Assembly: GCA_036874045.1 (NCBI GenBank)
Contig: CM072345.1
Coordinates: 12,572,501-12,636,500, forward strand
Length of the DNA stretch: 64,000 bases
Direction: 5' to 3'
From: Cymodocea nodosa
Lineage: Eukaryota > Streptophyta > Magnoliopsida > Alismatales > Cymodoceaceae
A program made the position numbers and the translations under genes. A model generated the notes under the pieces. The model was given only the letters and a program-made list of their open reading frames with translations, had not been told where the DNA came from and ran no database searches. The stretch's first letter is position 1, and each line of letters opens with the position of its first letter. Positions 61,657 through 64,000 of the stretch are shown here, piece by piece.

Positions 61657-63631
61657 AGACAAGACGGCTCAGGGATGGGCGAAGAAGAGAAGGCGTTGGA
61701 ACCTACATGTGGTGGGGACATGGGACGAAGGAGGACCCATTTCCATCCATACACGAGGAAGGGTGGAGCGAGGACGTGAGGTGTGAGGATAAGTATGGAA
61801 ACTTATCGATCTCAGCCGTTGGATTCGGCTTTATCTCTATTTTTTAGTTTTTTCTCCCCCTTCTAAATTTTGCGATTTTTTTGTTCCACAGATTTCTCAC
61901 CCCTGGTATTGATTGCCTCCCGTCCAACGCCACGGCACACCGTTTCCTTCCGACGGGACCTTTTTTCCTTCTTTTTTTTTAATAATTCTCAAATTTCATC
62001 GGAGAAAACAGAGCGCAATTGCTATTGATGTGGTGGTCATCTGTCCCATCTTACTTGAAGAGGCGGACAAAAAGAAGGGTGGATCCAAGGACGTTCTGAA
62101 CCAAGTGTTGCACTTTTCCACGTGGAGGCTTTTGCTCGGTTCGTCCCTGAGGAAAGTGGCAAAACGAGAGAAAAAGAGCTTGGACCACCGGCGACGGACC
62201 TGGAGGTGAATTTGCAAATGGTTTGCCTCAAGTTTTTTTTTCTTCTTTCTTCAGCTGGTTACGAAAGAATGACGTGTGTTCGATATTCGAATCATGCTTC
62301 TTATCGACATAGATAGGACGTAAAAAGAAAAAAATATAATTTATGACGATGTAAAATAAACAATTTGTATACCTTAAATTTTCCGTAGGTAGGACGTAAC
62401 GGATGACAAGTAAATGTCTTGTTAACGGTAACAAAATACTAGAGTACAAGGTCAAATATGCTCCAGTTTTAAAACCCATACCGGGAAAAAAGAGACAAAA
62501 ACAAAAAATTAAATTTACCTCTTCTTGCATCACATGAGTCTAATTTGCTCTAGCCAGGTTTTTTCTAAGAGAGAAGACATTATGGTGAAGGACACATTCT
62601 TGGCAGCATCATAACTCGGCTATTAGAAAAATTGTAGTGTTAAAATTATCAAAGAATATCGAACTGATGATATTCGCAGAAATACCATAAAAGCATAATT
62701 ATTTCTAAATGACCAATAGTCCAAAAGAAAAGCCGAAATTATAAAATCTAATCCTACAACAAGAGGAGAGTAAAATAAACCATTTAAATTGAGATTTCAG
62801 GTGAGGATGTCGGGCCTATCGACCAGCCTAAATGAAGCAAAAATGATGGGTATAGATTTTAAGCAACCAAACATTTCCAAAAGTTTAGATAAAGATTTAT
62901 TACCAGGCGAATGTCTAGAACCTTTGCCGCTTACAAAATTGACCTTAATAATTTCGATTTATTGGAACCTTGCAAAAAATTCTAAACAAGTTTCTTTTAA
63001 AGGATATCAGAAACAAAATTTAAGATTTAAAAGATCAAATCCGCCAAATCTTTAAGTCTGCAAATGTTCCATCCTTATCCGAGGAAGCTCCTCCAAGGAT
63101 AACAAGTACATGTCCATCATCCATTTGTAGACCTGGACCTGATCGTCCATCCTTATCCGAGCGAGGATGCGAATTCGACGATGAGCATGATATGAACCAC
63201 GGAGTCAACCAGTTCATCCGTCCACGCAACAAAAGTGATCGCAGATCACATGTACCAAAATCCACTTATTTAAAATAATTTATTCATATACAGACGTCAG
63301 CGTCTCTTTAATAAATCAACGATGAGTTTGTCCACCGCCAAAAAAGTTGGGGGTATTTATTCTTTCGACTTGCTTTTACGAAAAATTGCTGAATTTTACG
63401 AACCGGTGATTTTCCACTTTAAAAAAAAAGTAGACTTACGAATAAATAAAAAACGGGAACGCGCACGAGGCGGTGGATCTTGGGTATCGATGAGTCAGAA
63501 CGCGACGGGACGCTCGAACTAAATAAAATACATGCGTAAGAATCGAATCGTCGGAGTCCGATCCTTCAAAAAGGTAAATCTAGGGCACGATACATTTGTC
63601 GGTATAACATTCTCGACGAAATAGAAGTAGA
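61657..63631. other. Right flank, no gene seen
   Basis: The first few hundred bases are probable promoter of the OXS3-like gene. Open frames at 61913, 62122, 62789, 63035 and 63322 have no family match. The string CATCCTTATCCGAG appears twice (63067 and 63148). Nothing else is recognisable. Confidence 0.5.
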
Positions 63632-64000
63632 GGTGCCAATGAGTCAAGTCAAGTCGGCCTAACTTAAAAAGTAGTAGTCTGTTGGGCTACTGATTGGGTC
63701 AGGTCGGGTCAAAATTTTTTTTTGTGACAATCCAGTCTGGTCTAAAATTATTTCGAAGCAGTTTAACTTGGTCTAAAATATTTTTAGAATAGTTTGACCT
63801 AACCTGTAGCTCAAATAGGTGACTGTGAGTTGGCTTACTAAATTTTATATTTTATGTTTTTTTTTATTTTTACGTCAATCTCATCAATTTTTTTTTTCTT
63901 TAATCAGATCGAAGTTCAACTTCGATTCAACCAAAGTTTTTATATTTTATGTTTTTTTTTTTTTTTTACATCAGTCTCATCGAAACTCATCTTCAATCTA
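63632..64000. mobile_element. Terminal-repeat element (GGTGCCAATGAGTC family), copy 2, cut by window end
   Basis: From 63632 the plus strand reads AGGTGCCAATGAGTCAAGTC, matching the right end of the element at 54005-54735 (AGGTGTCAATGGGTCAACAT on the minus strand). Words such as GGGTCAGGTCGGGTC and TAGGTGAC...GGCTTACTA follow, as in copy 1. The other end lies outside the window. Confidence 0.5.

Overview
This is a stretch of flowering-plant nuclear DNA. It holds long AT-rich GT-AG introns, plant-only gene families (an auxin response factor, an OXS3-like stress protein, a DUF6469-type helicase), a cytosolic tRNA gene, and decayed RTE-type LINE, Ty1/copia and PIF/Harbinger copies. I cannot name the species; a monocot is possible but is only a guess.

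Layout. 1-2.1 kb: 3' exons of a plus-strand zinc-ribbon protein gene that enters from the left, with a 33-bp tandem duplication over its stop codon. 3.4-7.1 kb: minus-strand UPF1-like superfamily 1 helicase, recognisable through all its exons but broken by an in-frame stop and several frameshifts, so annotated as a pseudogene. 8.53 kb: tRNA-Ser(AGA) with a T5 terminator. 9.9-24.5 kb (minus): complete glutamine-dependent NAD+ synthetase, 13 exons, 726 codons. 25.6-37.7 kb (minus): complete ARF7/ARF19-type auxin response factor, 13 coding exons, 1,176 codons, with a probable 5' leader and promoter up to about 42.2 kb. 44.9-50.6 kb (minus): complete beta-catenin-like protein 1 (CTNNBL1) gene, 8 coding exons, 520 codons, including a GC-AG intron and an exon that seems to keep frame only by moving its splice site. 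50.6-60.7 kb: gene-poor, very AT-rich transposon graveyard with two Harbinger relics, a copia fragment carrying an inserted inverted-repeat element, a terminal-repeat element, a GC-rich island and a degenerate short repeat field. 60.8-61.5 kb (minus): OXS3-like gene, two exons. 61.5-64 kb: no gene seen; it ends in a second copy of the terminal-repeat element.

The genes are unrelated housekeeping or regulatory genes (NAD biosynthesis, auxin transcription, mRNA splicing, stress response) and do not form a functional cluster. Five fragments of one LINE family lie in introns of three of them. I found no CRISPR array, operon, or convincing undescribed multi-gene system. The points most worth checking are the multiply disrupted helicase, the CTNNBL1 exon 6/7 frame problem, the LINE next to a splice donor in the NAD synthetase gene, and the odd sequence islands at 57.5-58.9 kb. 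All exon borders were read by eye from splice signals, reading phase and family knowledge; no search was run.
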